This document shows positions 1-10,000 of a stretch of DNA of 36,961 nt, one piece after another. The translations under genes were made by a program, and so were the position numbers. The notes beneath the pieces were generated by a model. It was not told the origin of the DNA. It saw nothing but the letters and a program-made list of their open reading frames with translations, and made no database searches. Location: the NCBI GenBank assembly GCA_008933025.1, contig WBXI01000014.1, positions 1 to 36,961 of the forward strand. The letters are read 5' to 3'. The first letter of the stretch is position 1; each line of letters opens with the position of its first letter. Origin of the DNA: Verrucomicrobiota bacterium. Its GTDB lineage: Bacteria; Verrucomicrobiota; Verrucomicrobiia; Limisphaerales; UBA9464.

Positions 1-1
1 C

Positions 2-577
2 TACAACGTGGTAAACCATTTCGATTTCCAATACCTGCCGTGGCGGAAATGGGACAAGTACTACGACCCCGAAGGCATCCTCAGCACGTTCCCCGCGGTC
101 GCCTCGTGCCTGCTCGGCATGTTCGCCGGTTGGTTCCTGAAGGACGAGAAGCGCACGCCGGTGCGCCGTGCCGCGACGTTGCTGGTCGCCGGGGTGGTCC
201 TCGTGGCGCTGGGCTGGGCCTGGGATTCGCAGTTCCCCGTCATCAAGAAACTGTGGACCTCGTCGTACGTGCTCGTGGCCGGGGGTTACAGCGCGCTGTT
301 GCTCGGCGCGTTCTACTACCTGGTCGATGTCCGGGGATGGCAACGCTGGTGCCAGCCCTTCGTCTGGATCGGCCTGAACCCCATCGCCGTGTATCTCGCC
401 GGCAACCTGGTCAACTTCGACAACCTCGCCCAGCGGGTGGCCGGCGGGCCGGTCGCGGCCTTCTTCGACGGTTGGGTGCCGAACCTCGGCAGTCTCGTCC
501 TGGCCCTCGCCGGCATGGGTTGGGCGGTCCTTTTCGCGCGCTCGCTCCACCGCCGACGCCTCTATTTCCGACTCTAG
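2..577 (+). CDS. HGSNAT-like membrane acyltransferase, C-terminal part (5' end outside window)
   Basis: This is the last ~190 residues of a multi-pass membrane protein; the frame is open to the window edge, so the GTG at 8 in the ORF track is not the true start. It aligns along its whole length with the C-terminal half of the next gene: NHFDF, KWDKY, DPEGILSTFPA, FP[VI]IKK[LI]W and a final FLYRR/SLHRR membrane end are shared. Several hydrophobic segments are visible. The family (DUF5009 / heparan-alpha-glucosaminide N-acetyltransferase-like) moves acetyl groups from cytoplasmic acetyl-CoA to sugars across the membrane; the substrate here is unknown. It ends 7 nt before the next ATG, so the two are very likely co-transcribed. 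The family call is borrowed from the paralog, because the diagnostic N-terminus is missing. Confidence 0.85.
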   Translation, partial: YNVVNHFDFQYLPWRKWDKYYDPEGILSTFPAVASCLLGMFAGWFLKDEKRTPVRRAATLLVAGVVLVALGWAWDSQFPVIKKLWTSSYVLVAGGYSALLLGAFYYLVDVRGWQRWCQPFVWIGLNPIAVYLAGNLVNFDNLAQRVAGGPVAAFFDGWVPNLGSLVLALAGMGWAVLFARSLHRRRLYFRL

Positions 578-584
578 GAATCCC

Positions 585-1838
585 ATGCCGCCCCCCGTGA
601 CCAACGATCGTGCCATGCCCGTGCCGGAAACGTTGTCCGCCGCCGCGGATGGCACGCGACGCCTCGTCTCGCTCGATGTCCTGCGGGGTTTCGACATGTT
701 CTGGATCGTCGGGGGAGCCAGCCTGGTGTCGGCCTTGGGCAAGGCGGAAGAGGGCACGGTGCTGGGGACCGTGCGGCAGCAGCTCTCGCACGTGGAGTGG
801 GCCGGGTTCCACTTCTACGACATGATTTTCCCGCTGTTCGTGTTCATCGCGGGGGTGTCGATGGTGTTTTCGCTTTCGAAGGCGAAGGAGAGCGGGGGAC
901 GGGCCCAGGCCTTGCGGCGCGTGCTCGGGCGCGGGTTGCTGTTGTATCTCGTCGGCGTGTTCTATTCGGGGGGATTCAAGGACGGACTCGAGAACGTGCG
1001 GTGGCTCGGCGTCCTCAACCGGATCGCGCTCGCGTACACCGGGGCCGGCGTCCTGTTCCTGCTGCTGCCCCTGCGCGCCTTGGTGGCCGCGTGGGCCGGA
1101 CTGCTGCTGGGCTACTGGGCGATGATGGCCCGGGTGCCGATCCGCGACATCCGCCTCCAGACCGAGGTCGTCGAGAGACTCTCGGCCGAACGGGGCGGGA
1201 AGGGCGCCCGCGAACTCTATTTCGCGACCACCAACCGCGTGCGCGGCATGTACGAGCCGGGGTACAACGTCGCAAACCATTTCGATTTCGAGCATCTGCC
1301 GGGCAAGAAGTGGGACAAGTACTGGGACCCCGAGGGCATCCTGAGCACGTTCCCGGCGATCGGCACCTGCCTGCTCGGGGCGTTCGCCGGTCTGTTGCTC
1401 CGCCGCACCGACCTGCCGCCCACGGGAAAGAGCGTTTATCTGGCGATCGCGGGCATGGTGGTGCTGGCCATCGGCCTGCTCTGGGGACACGAGTTCCCGA
1501 TCATCAAGAAGATCTGGAGTTCCTCGTTCGTGTTCGTCGCGGGTGGCTGGAGCCTGATCCTCCTCGCGGGGTTCCACCAGGTCGTCGACGTGTGGAAGGT
1601 GCGTTGGTGGACGCCGCCCTTCCTGTGGATCGGCATGAACGCGCTGCCCGTCTACCTGTCCGCGAACATCCTCGGGACCAATGGCGGCTACCGCGCCATC
1701 GCGGAGCGCGTCCTGGGCGGGCCGGTGAAGGAATGGCTGGGAGCGGGCGGCCCGCCGGCGATCGCGATCGGCTCGTTGCTCCTGATGCTCTTGTTCGCGC
1801 GCTTTCTCTACCGGCGCGGGATCTTCCTCCGGCTCTGA
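585..1838 (+). CDS. HGSNAT-like (DUF5009) membrane acyltransferase
   Basis: A 417-residue multi-pass membrane protein. Near the N-terminus it has the family signature LVSLDVLRGFDMFWIVGG, followed by HFYDMIFPLFVFIAGVSM. This combination marks bacterial homologs of heparan-alpha-glucosaminide N-acetyltransferase (DUF5009/DUF1624 group), which transfer acetyl from CoA to amino sugars or glycan parts at the inner membrane. Roughly ten hydrophobic segments are spread over the length, with a soluble stretch around residues 190-250 (ERGGKGARELYFATTNRVRGMYEPGYN). The length is normal and the start ATG follows the previous stop by 7 nt. Its stop lies only 4 nt from the stop of the convergent large gene. 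The acceptor sugar cannot be read from sequence; a role in glycan use or cell-envelope sugar acetylation is inference. Confidence 0.88.
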   Translation: MPPPVTNDRAMPVPETLSAAADGTRRLVSLDVLRGFDMFWIVGGASLVSALGKAEEGTVLGTVRQQLSHVEWAGFHFYDMIFPLFVFIAGVSMVFSLSKAKESGGRAQALRRVLGRGLLLYLVGVFYSGGFKDGLENVRWLGVLNRIALAYTGAGVLFLLLPLRALVAAWAGLLLGYWAMMARVPIRDIRLQTEVVERLSAERGGKGARELYFATTNRVRGMYEPGYNVANHFDFEHLPGKKWDKYWDPEGILSTFPAIGTCLLGAFAGLLLRRTDLPPTGKSVYLAIAGMVVLAIGLLWGHEFPIIKKIWSSSFVFVAGGWSLILLAGFHQVVDVWKVRWWTPPFLWIGMNALPVYLSANILGTNGGYRAIAERVLGGPVKEWLGAGGPPAIAIGSLLLMLLFARFLYRRGIFLRL

Positions 1839-1842
1839 GCCT

Positions 1843-4800
1843 TCATTTCAGCGTCAGCACGAAGGACAGCAGGTCCGCGGCGTCTTTCCCCGACAGGCCT
1901 TCGAGCAAACCCTCCGGCATGACCGAGCCGCGTTGGAACGACGCGCGTTTCAACTCCGCCCGCGGGAACTTCTGGTCCTCGGTGTTCGGCTGCCGGACGG
2001 TCACCGACGCGGCGTCCTGCGCGGCCAGCATGCCCTCGACGACGTCGCCCGACTTCGTCTCCACGCGGAAGCGGCGGTAGCCGGCCTCCATGGCGGCGTT
2101 GGGCGTGATCACGTTCCGGAGCACGGCTTCGAGTCCATGCGCGCCGCCACCGTCGAGGGCTGGCCCGATCTTGCCACCCTGTCCCCCGAGGCTATGGCAA
2201 ACGGCGCAGGTCGCGGCGAAGACCTGGCGGCCATGGCCGGGGTCCCCGCCGCGGGCCGCGAGGGTCCGGAAACGCGCGAACTTGGTCTCCAATTCCCGGT
2301 ATTCCGCGTCGCCGATCACCGGCGGGACGTCCGACGTGCGTTCGATCCGCGCGCCACCGGAGAGCTTGCCCCATTCGGCACCGCGCCCGTGGTAGAGCAA
2401 TCCCGGCGCGCCCGGCGGCAGCGACACGTTCGCGGTCGCGCGGATCTCGTCGGCCGACCGGCACGTGTTCCAAACCCGGAATTCCGCGAAGTCGGCGGCA
2501 GTGCCGCCCGCCGCCGTCGAGTGCCCGACATCCAGATGCTCGAACACCCGCGTGTCGGTGCCCTTGCTGGTCCGGTCGAGTTCGCCGTTCAGGTGGATCG
2601 AGAAATGCCCGGCGACGTCGCGCGTGACGGCAACGTGCGTCCAGACGTCGGTCGCGGTGGCTTTCGACGCCACGACGATGTCGTGCGTGGGGGCGCCGAG
2701 ATAGGCGCGGAAATGGCCGTCGAAAAAGTTCAGGTCGAAGGATGGCCCGCCAAGGATCGAGTCGGCGTTGCCGATGCCGGGCTCCGGGCGGATCCAGCAC
2801 TCGACGGTGAACGGACCGTCGAGTCTGAGGTCGGTGGCGACGTAGTCGGCATCGGCGCCGGAGAGTCGCAGGACGGGTTGGAACAGGGCGCCGATCTCGC
2901 CGCGCAGGCGGGTCACGACCGGGTTGTCGGGCAAGACCGCGCCGAGTTTGTCGAGCAGGTAGGCGTCGAGATCGTCCCGGGTGATCGCGCCGGACTCGAT
3001 GGCGGCGACGAGTTGGCGGGCACCGGCCGGCGAGCCGGCGAGGCGATCGGCCGCGGGGCGGCGGAGCGCGGGGGAGAGGGAGGGCCAGAGTTCGAGGAGC
3101 GCGGCCGATGCGGCGTCGGACTTGGCGGCGGCGAGGGCGGACACGGCCTCGCGGCGCACGGGGTCGGCGCCGGTCGCGGCCAGACCCTTGAGCAGGTCGA
3201 TGGGGGTGGTGCCGGTCTCCCGGAGGGCGCGCAATGCGGCGGCCTGTCGTTCGGGAGTCACCTTCCCGTTGCCGGCGGCGGCGACCAACTCCGGACCGAG
3301 GCCCGCGAGGTGGAACCCGGAGGCGACCTTCACGAGCAAGTCCACGTTGGCGTCGGAAGGTTGGCTGGCCACGAGCCGGCGCGCCGCGTTTTCGAGCAAC
3401 GGGGGGAGTCCGTCGATGCCCTGGAGACGGGCCCGGTTGTCGTGGAGCAACTGGAGCGAGCCCGGGATGGAAAGGGCGGCCTCGAGCGTGGCGCGTGCGG
3501 CGGGTTCGTTGGGAACGGCCGCGACGAGGAGGAGTTCCTCGGTGGCCAGCGCGCGTCCGAGGGAGGGCAGGGCGGCGGCGAGTTGGCGGGCGCCATCGAT
3601 GCCCCCGAGGCTCAGCGCGGCAAAGGCCCGGGACTCGGGCGCGAGGTCGTCGCCGACGCGGACGAGCAGCGCCGCCAGCGCGTCGCGATGCCGCTCGAGC
3701 GTCGACCGGACGAGATAGCGTTCGAATTCCCGGAAGTATTGCGGTGCCTTGGGCCAATCGCCCGCGCGGGCCGTGGCGCCGGCATCGACCAACTGGCGGA
3801 GCGCGGTCTCGCGGACGGTACGCGTGGCCGGGTCGGTGGCGGCGGCGACGCGATCCAGGAGTTTGCCTAGCGAGCGGATGCCTTCCTGGCGGACGAGGCG
3901 GTCGGCGTTGGCAAGCGCCGTGGATGCGACGGCGGCGACGGCATTGGGGGCGGCGTCGCCGTCCGCGAGCACCCGGAGCAATTCCTTGCGGAACGATCGT
4001 TGCCGGGACTGGAAGAATAGTCGCGCGAGAACCTTGGGATCGGTGCGGCCCAGTCCTTCCAGCGCCCAGAGGCAGCGGATGCGGAGATCGGCGGGCAGGG
4101 AGACGTCGGAAAGCCACGCCGCGAGTTTCGGCGCGAGATCGACGGCGTTGCGGTCGACGATCTCCTGCCAGGCGGCGTTGACTTCCCACGTGTTGGCGGC
4201 GCGGAGATGGGCGGGCAATTCGGACGCCGGGATCCGGGCGAGGTCCGGGATGTCGGACCGGACGGGTTGCGATCGGTGGCGCACGCGCCAGATCCGGCCG
4301 CGGGTCTTGTCGCGGTCGGGATGGTTTCGCGGAACCTCGTTGTGGGAGATGACGGCGTTGTACCAGTCGACGATGTAGAGACAGCCGTCGGGCCCGAAGG
4401 CAATGGCGACGGGGCGGAACCACGGGTCGCCCGAGAGGACGAAGTCGGGAAGGTGCTCGAGTTGCCAGCCATTGCCGTACTGGTCGCCGGGGGCATCGCT
4501 GCCGCTGCCACGATGGAGCCGGATGGCCTGGATCTTCCGGGTGATGGGATTGGCGACGAAGAAGACGTCGCGCCAAGGGGCGGGGAAGCTGTCATTCCCC
4601 TCGCTGAACGCGAGGCCGCTGAGGCCGGTACCGCCCATCTCCATCTCGCCGGTCTTCGGGAAGGGCGGGGCGTAGGGCCGGGGGACGTCGTCGCCGCAGA
4701 GCGGGTACGAACCGCCCTCGACGAAGGGCATCAGGGGCCAGCCCTGGTCGTTGGCTTCCTGGATGAACATCTCGCCGTGGCGATCGAGCACGAGGCCCCA

Positions 4801-6123
4801 GATGTTGCAGGGACCCCAGCCGATGGTCTCGAAACGGGTGCCGCCGGGCTTGAAGCGCGCGAGCTTGGTCCTGTTGAACCCGGTGACGTTGCCGTCGGTT
4901 CCCTTGACGTTGGAATGGTTGAAGGCGCCCTGGGACAGCAGCATCCAGCCGCCCGGCGCGCGGGTGAACTGGTGCGGGAACAAATGGGAATCCTCGACGC
5001 CGAACCCGGTCAACACCGCGTCCTTCCGGTCCGCCCGGCCGTCGCCGTCGGCGTCCCGGTAGAAACGGACCTCCGTGCCGTATTGGGCGAAGGCCCCGTC
5101 CTTGTACGGCAGGACGCCGAGGGGCATGGCGACCCCCTCCGCGAACGTGCGGGGCTTCTGGGGGCCGGCATGCGTGGGCGTGTCGATCACCAGGATCCGG
5201 TCGCGCCCGCCGTTCGCGAAGAGCGCCTTGGCCTCCGCGGGCGATTCGTTGGCGTCGATCGGGTATTCGAGCGCGGTGGAAGTCCAGAGACGGCCGGAGT
5301 GGTCGAAGGCCAGCGGGACGTATTTCCCGCCGTCGGGTTCGGCGGCGACGAGTTCGACCGCGAAACCGGGCGGGACCGAGAAGGTGGGTCGTTGTTCCTC
5401 GGCCGAGAGCGGCGACGGATGCGGCGGCGCGGGGGGGACGGGCGCGCCGACGGGAAGCGGGTTGTCGGGAAGAACCTCGATCCGGATGTCCCGGAACGAG
5501 GCGACGGGCGAACCGCCGCCGTGGATCTGGAAGCCGATGCGGCCACCGGGCGCGATGGCGGGGTCGGGTTCGTAATGATCGACGCCGAGCACGCCGTTGA
5601 TCCAGGTGCTGATGCGGCGGCCGTCGGCGCGGACGTCGTAATCGTTCCAGTCGCCGCGTTTCAGGACCGCCTCGATCGACGCCATGTCGGACCAGGCGAG
5701 GACGCGGTTGCGACGGGACTCGTCGTAGAGGCTGGCCCACCAGGTGGGATCGCCGAGATCGCATTGGTAGCCGGCCATCTCGGAGTTGCCGGGGACGCGT
5801 TCGCTGCGGATTTGGACGCCGCTGTTGATGAATCCGTTGGTGCCCTGGATACGGAACTGGAGGCGCAGGACGAAATTGGTGTAGCGCCCGGTGGTGGCGA
5901 GGAATTCGTTTTGGCGGACGGTCTTGTCGGGCGCGCCGCCGACGATGGCACCGTCGCGGGCCTGCCACAGGTCGGGAGCACCCTGCCAACCGTCGAGGGA
6001 TTTCCCGTCGAAGAGCGGGACGACGGGATGGGACGGGGCCGGCGGGGCGGGGAAGACGGCGGACGACGACAGGGCGATCAGGGCCACGACGGGAAGGAAC
6101 CGGGCGCGGAGTGTCGAGGACAT
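1843..6123 (-). CDS. Exported DUF1080 + PVC-type membrane-bound dehydrogenase + HEAT + LamG + cytochrome c fusion protein
   Basis: A 1426-residue protein when started at the ATG giving MSSTLRARFLPVVALIALSS, a normal signal peptide. The ORF-track start 18 codons upstream lies inside the SOD terminator hairpin and is rejected. Visible order: DUF1080 / 3-keto-disaccharide hydrolase-like beta-jelly-roll (about 35-220: LFDGKSLDGWQG...GVQIRS...DWNDYDV), PVC-type beta-propeller dehydrogenase domain (about 245-620: FSVPPGFAVELVAAEP...AIAFGPDGCLYIVDWYN), alpha-helical HEAT-like repeats (about 630-1080), LamG/concanavalin-like domain (about 1100-1270: FTVECWIRPEPG), and a cytochrome c haem site CAVCH at about 1306 with a candidate Met ligand in VMPEGL. 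The family is typical of Verrucomicrobiota and Planctomycetota and is thought to act on sugars in the periplasm. The substrate is unknown; electron flow from propeller to haem is inferred from domain content. Confidence 0.92.
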   Translation of the reverse strand: MSSTLRARFLPVVALIALSSSAVFPAPPAPSHPVVPLFDGKSLDGWQGAPDLWQARDGAIVGGAPDKTVRQNEFLATTGRYTNFVLRLQFRIQGTNGFINSGVQIRSERVPGNSEMAGYQCDLGDPTWWASLYDESRRNRVLAWSDMASIEAVLKRGDWNDYDVRADGRRISTWINGVLGVDHYEPDPAIAPGGRIGFQIHGGGSPVASFRDIRIEVLPDNPLPVGAPVPPAPPHPSPLSAEEQRPTFSVPPGFAVELVAAEPDGGKYVPLAFDHSGRLWTSTALEYPIDANESPAEAKALFANGGRDRILVIDTPTHAGPQKPRTFAEGVAMPLGVLPYKDGAFAQYGTEVRFYRDADGDGRADRKDAVLTGFGVEDSHLFPHQFTRAPGGWMLLSQGAFNHSNVKGTDGNVTGFNRTKLARFKPGGTRFETIGWGPCNIWGLVLDRHGEMFIQEANDQGWPLMPFVEGGSYPLCGDDVPRPYAPPFPKTGEMEMGGTGLSGLAFSEGNDSFPAPWRDVFFVANPITRKIQAIRLHRGSGSDAPGDQYGNGWQLEHLPDFVLSGDPWFRPVAIAFGPDGCLYIVDWYNAVISHNEVPRNHPDRDKTRGRIWRVRHRSQPVRSDIPDLARIPASELPAHLRAANTWEVNAAWQEIVDRNAVDLAPKLAAWLSDVSLPADLRIRCLWALEGLGRTDPKVLARLFFQSRQRSFRKELLRVLADGDAAPNAVAAVASTALANADRLVRQEGIRSLGKLLDRVAAATDPATRTVRETALRQLVDAGATARAGDWPKAPQYFREFERYLVRSTLERHRDALAALLVRVGDDLAPESRAFAALSLGGIDGARQLAAALPSLGRALATEELLLVAAVPNEPAARATLEAALSIPGSLQLLHDNRARLQGIDGLPPLLENAARRLVASQPSDANVDLLVKVASGFHLAGLGPELVAAAGNGKVTPERQAAALRALRETGTTPIDLLKGLAATGADPVRREAVSALAAAKSDAASAALLELWPSLSPALRRPAADRLAGSPAGARQLVAAIESGAITRDDLDAYLLDKLGAVLPDNPVVTRLRGEIGALFQPVLRLSGADADYVATDLRLDGPFTVECWIRPEPGIGNADSILGGPSFDLNFFDGHFRAYLGAPTHDIVVASKATATDVWTHVAVTRDVAGHFSIHLNGELDRTSKGTDTRVFEHLDVGHSTAAGGTAADFAEFRVWNTCRSADEIRATANVSLPPGAPGLLYHGRGAEWGKLSGGARIERTSDVPPVIGDAEYRELETKFARFRTLAARGGDPGHGRQVFAATCAVCHSLGGQGGKIGPALDGGGAHGLEAVLRNVITPNAAMEAGYRRFRVETKSGDVVEGMLAAQDAASVTVRQPNTEDQKFPRAELKRASFQRGSVMPEGLLEGLSGKDAADLLSFVLTLK

Positions 6124-6155
6124 GGCCCGAGATTGGCCGAGGCCGCGCCCTGGAT

Positions 6156-6187
6156 AAAGAAAAACGCCGGGGGACATCCCCCGGCGT
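6156..6187 (-). terminator. Rho-independent terminator of the SOD gene
   Basis: A perfect 10-bp inverted repeat (ACGCCGGGGG / CCCCCGGCGT) around a 4-nt loop. Read on the minus strand it is followed directly by TTTTTCTTT. It lies 21 nt past the SOD stop and before the start of the next minus-strand gene, so it separates the two units and argues for the 6123 start of the large fusion gene. Confidence 0.92.
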
Positions 6188-6208
6188 GGCGGCGGTCGGC
6201 GGCGGGGC

Positions 6209-6931
6209 TCAGGCGGTCAGTTCGACGAAGCGCTTCTCGACGAAATCCCAGTTGATGACGTCGACGAAGGCCTGGACGTAGTCGATGCGGCGGTTCTGGT
6301 ACTTGAGGTAATAGGCGTGCTCCCAGAGATCCAGTCCGAGGAGTGCCTTGCGGCCGAACATGAGCGGGTTGTCTTGGTTGGGCATGGACTCGAGCTTGAG
6401 GCGCTTGTCGCTGCCGACCGAGATCCAGAGCCAACCGCTGCCGAAGAGCGACAGGGCTTTCTTGGCGAACTTCTCCTTGGCCTCCCCGGGATTGGCGGCC
6501 TCGAGGGCCTCGAGCAGCGCGCGGCCGAGGTCGTCGCCGGGTTCGGTGCCCTCGTTGCGCTTGAGCGATTTCCAGAACAACGAGTGGTTGTAGTGGCCGC
6601 CGGCGTTGTTGCGGACCGCGGTGCGGATGGACTCCGGGACTTTGTCGAGGCTGCCGAGCAGTTCCTCGACGGAAAGCTTCTGGAGTTCGGGATGACCGGC
6701 GAGGGCCTCGTTGAGCTTGTTGACGTAGGCCTGGTGGTGTTTGCCGTGGTGGATCTCCATCGTCTTCGCGTCGATCGACGGTTCGAGGGCGTCGAAGGCG
6801 AAGCCGAGCGGCGGCAGTTTGTGGGGGCCGGCAGGGGCCGGCGACTGGGCGAAGAGCCGGCCGCCGGCGAGCACGGCGGAAGCGGCGAGGGCGGAACGGA
6901 GGGCCTGGCGGCGATTGACGAGGATGTTCAT
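6209..6931 (-). CDS. sodA: Superoxide dismutase, Fe/Mn family, Mn-type signature, Tat-exported
   Basis: A 240-residue iron/manganese-family superoxide dismutase, which converts superoxide to hydrogen peroxide and oxygen. All four metal ligands can be placed: His in MEIHHGKHHQAYV, His in NNAGGHYNHSLFW, and Asp and His in GLDLWEHAYY. NNAGGH and NQDNPLM fit the Mn-type pattern rather than the Fe-type one (AAQ..N / NAATP). The N-terminus MNILVNRRQALRSALAASAVLAGGRLFAQ has a twin-arginine motif, a hydrophobic stretch and an AQ-type cleavage region, so export in folded form by Tat is likely. The ORF track shows this gene as the end of a 1935-aa antisense read-through; the true start is the ATG at 6931. 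It diverges from the histidine kinase gene with about 140 nt between starts. Confidence 0.95.
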   Translation of the reverse strand: MNILVNRRQALRSALAASAVLAGGRLFAQSPAPAGPHKLPPLGFAFDALEPSIDAKTMEIHHGKHHQAYVNKLNEALAGHPELQKLSVEELLGSLDKVPESIRTAVRNNAGGHYNHSLFWKSLKRNEGTEPGDDLGRALLEALEAANPGEAKEKFAKKALSLFGSGWLWISVGSDKRLKLESMPNQDNPLMFGRKALLGLDLWEHAYYLKYQNRRIDYVQAFVDVINWDFVEKRFVELTA

Positions 6932-7072
6932 GGACGTCGTGGATCGGTGGATGAAATCGGGAACCGCGGATGAGACGGGGGGAGGATTGCCCACGAGGGT
7001 GCGGGGCGCAAGTGCCCGGAAGGTGCGTTTGACACCCCGGCGGCGGAGCCGGAGGGTTCGCGGGACCGCACC

Positions 7073-10000
7073 ATGAGCAATTCCTCGAACCCGGGAATGG
7101 GAGGACCGCTGGACGATTTGGCGAACCTTGCCACGCAGGTGGCCCAGGTGTCGGCCACGGCCCTGGTGCTGTTCGACGAGGGACGGGCGCGCCTGGAAGG
7201 ATCGAACGGCCTGCAGTCGGAGGACGCGCGGGTGGCGGAGGAAGTGGCGCGGCTGACGCTGGGGGCGAACGAGTGGCTGGAGACGCGCGAATCGGGGGAG
7301 TTGCAGGGCAGTTCGTTCCGGTGGTTCGCGGGGATGCCGCTGGAACAATCCTCGGGTGGCAGGGCGGGGGCCCTGGTGGTGTTCGACCGGGTCCCGAGGC
7401 GACTGACGACGCGGCAGCGGGCGGCGTTGCAGACGGTGGCGCACGAGGCGGTCCTGCACCTCGAGTTGCGGCGGCACGCGACCTCGCTGGCGCGGACGCA
7501 CGAGGAACAGCGGCGCACCGAACTGGCGTTGCGGGAGCACGAGGCCTTCTACGAGGCGCTGGTGGAGAGCCTGCCGCAGAACATCTTCAGGAAAGACCTG
7601 AACGGGAGGTTCACCTTCGTGAACAATCGGTTCTGCGCGGTGCTCGGGGCCGCCCGCGAGGACATCCTCGGCAAGACCGACTTCGACTTTTTCCCGCGCG
7701 AACTCGCCGCCAAGTACCAGTCCGACGACCGCCGGTTGCTGCAGACCGGCGAGTTCTTCGAGACCACCGAGGAAAACGAGACCCCGGACGGCGAGCGGCA
7801 CTACGTGCACGTGATCAAGACGCCGATCCTCGATCCGAACGGCGAGCGGATCGGCATCCAGGGCATCTTCTGGGACGTGACGGTGGAACGGCACACCCAG
7901 GATGCCCTGGCGCACGAGCGGGACCTGCTCCGGGCGTTGCTCGATTACGCGCCGGACATCATCTACTTCAAGGACGCCCAGAGCCGGATCCTGCGCGCCA
8001 GCCGGGCGTTCGCGGCCAAGGTGGGGGTGGCGGATCCCTCGATGCTGGTGGGCCGGACGGACCACGATCTCTTCATGAAGGAGCACGCGGACCGGGCTCT
8101 GGAAGACGAGCTTACGATCCTGCGGACGGGCGTGCCGATCGACGGCAAGACGGAGAAGGAACTGTGGCCCGACGGCCGGGTGAACTGGGTGCTGACGAGC
8201 AAGCTGCCGTTGCGGGACACGCGCGGCAACGTGATCGGCACCTTCGGGATCTCGCGCGACATCACCGAGCTGAAGGCGGCGCAGGAGAAGCTGGAGCGCG
8301 CGGAGGAGAAGTACCGGAGCATCGTGGAGAACGCGGTGGGCGGCATCTTCCAGACGACGCCGGACGGCCACTACCTTTCGGCGAACCTGGCGTTGGCCCG
8401 GATCTACGGGTTCGAGACCGTCGAGGAACTGATGGCGAAGCGCACGGACATCGCGCACCAGGTGTACGCGGATCCGCGGCGCCGCGAGGAGTTCCGTCGG
8501 TTGCTGCAGGAAAACGACCGGCTGGAGGATTTCGAGAGCGAGGTTTTCCGGAAGGACGGCAGCGTGATCTGGATCTCCGAGAACGCCCGGGCGGTCCGCG
8601 ACGCGGCGGGGCAAATCCTCTACTACGAGGGCACCGTCTCGGACATCACCGAGCGCAAGCGTTCGGAGCGCGAGTTGCAGCAGGCGCGGGACGCGGCGCT
8701 GGCCAGCGCCAAGGCCCGGTCGCAATTCCTCGCGAACACCAGCCACGAGATCCGCACCCCGATGAACGCCATCATCGGGATGACCCGGCTGTTGCTCGAC
8801 ACCGCGCTGACGCCGGAGCAGCGCGACTATGCCGAGACCGTCCGCTCCAGCGCCGAGGCCCTGTTGACGATCCTCAACGACATCCTCGATTTCTCGAGGA
8901 TCGAGAGCGGCAAGCTGGAGTTCGAGTCGGCCGATTTCGACCTGAGGGAGTTGGTCGAGGACACGGCCGAACTGCTGGCGGAACGGGCCTTCAGCAAGGG
9001 GATCGAGTTCGCGGCGTGGATCGACCACGGGTTGCCGGCGGTGGTCCGGGGCGACGCGGGCCGCGTGCGGCAGGTGCTGACGAACCTGCTCGGCAACGCG
9101 GTGAAATTCACCGCGGCGGGCGAGGTCCTGCTGCGCGTCGAGCAGGTCGCGCGCGACGGCGACACGGTGCGGGTCCGCTTCGAGGTGCAGGATACCGGCG
9201 TCGGCATCGCCGCCGACGCGCAGGCGAAGGTGTTCGAGGAATTCACCCAGGCGGACGGGTCGACGACGCGCCGGTTCGGCGGCACGGGACTCGGGTTGGC
9301 GATCAGCCGGCAACTGGTGGACCGGATGGGCGGCGAACTCGGGTTGCAGAGCGAACCGGGCCGTGGCTCGACGTTTTGGTTCGTGGTGCCGCTGGGTCGC
9401 GTCGCGCCGCCCCCGGCGCAGCCCGGCTTGGACGGGCCGCCGGCCCGGGTGCTGGCGGTGGAGGACCATCCCGCCGCGCGCGAGACCATCGTGCACGAAC
9501 TGGCGGGCAGCCGGTTCCAGGTGGAGTGCGTGGGCACCGCCGCCGCCGCGCTGGACCGCATGCGGGAGGCCGCGGCATCGGGCCATCCGTTCGACGCCGC
9601 GTTGGTGGACCTCCAGTTGCCGGACATGGACGCGCTGACGCTGTCGCACGAGATCCATGTGTCGCCGGGATTGGAGCGCGCGCGGTTGGTGGTGGTGGCG
9701 CCGCTGGGCCAGCGCCTGGACCCCGGCCTGCTGCGCACCGTCGGCGTGTCGGCGCACCTGGTGAAGCCGGTGAAACGTTCCCGCCTGCTGGAGACGCTCG
9801 CCGCGGTGATCCGGGGCGACGACGCGGAGGCGCGGACCAGCTCGGCGACCGCGGTGGTGCCGCGCGCCGGGGGTTGGTCCGACATCCGGCTGCTGCTGGC
9901 GGAGGACAACGTGGTGAACCAGAAGGTGGCCCTGGCCCTGCTGAACAAAATCGGCCTTGCCGCCGACGTCGTGACCAACGGGCAACGCGTGCTCGAGGCG

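Noticed and set aside
7029-7034. TTGACA upstream of the kinase gene as a -35 box
   Set aside because: With 17-nt spacing the -10 position reads GAGGGT, a poor match; not enough to call a promoter.
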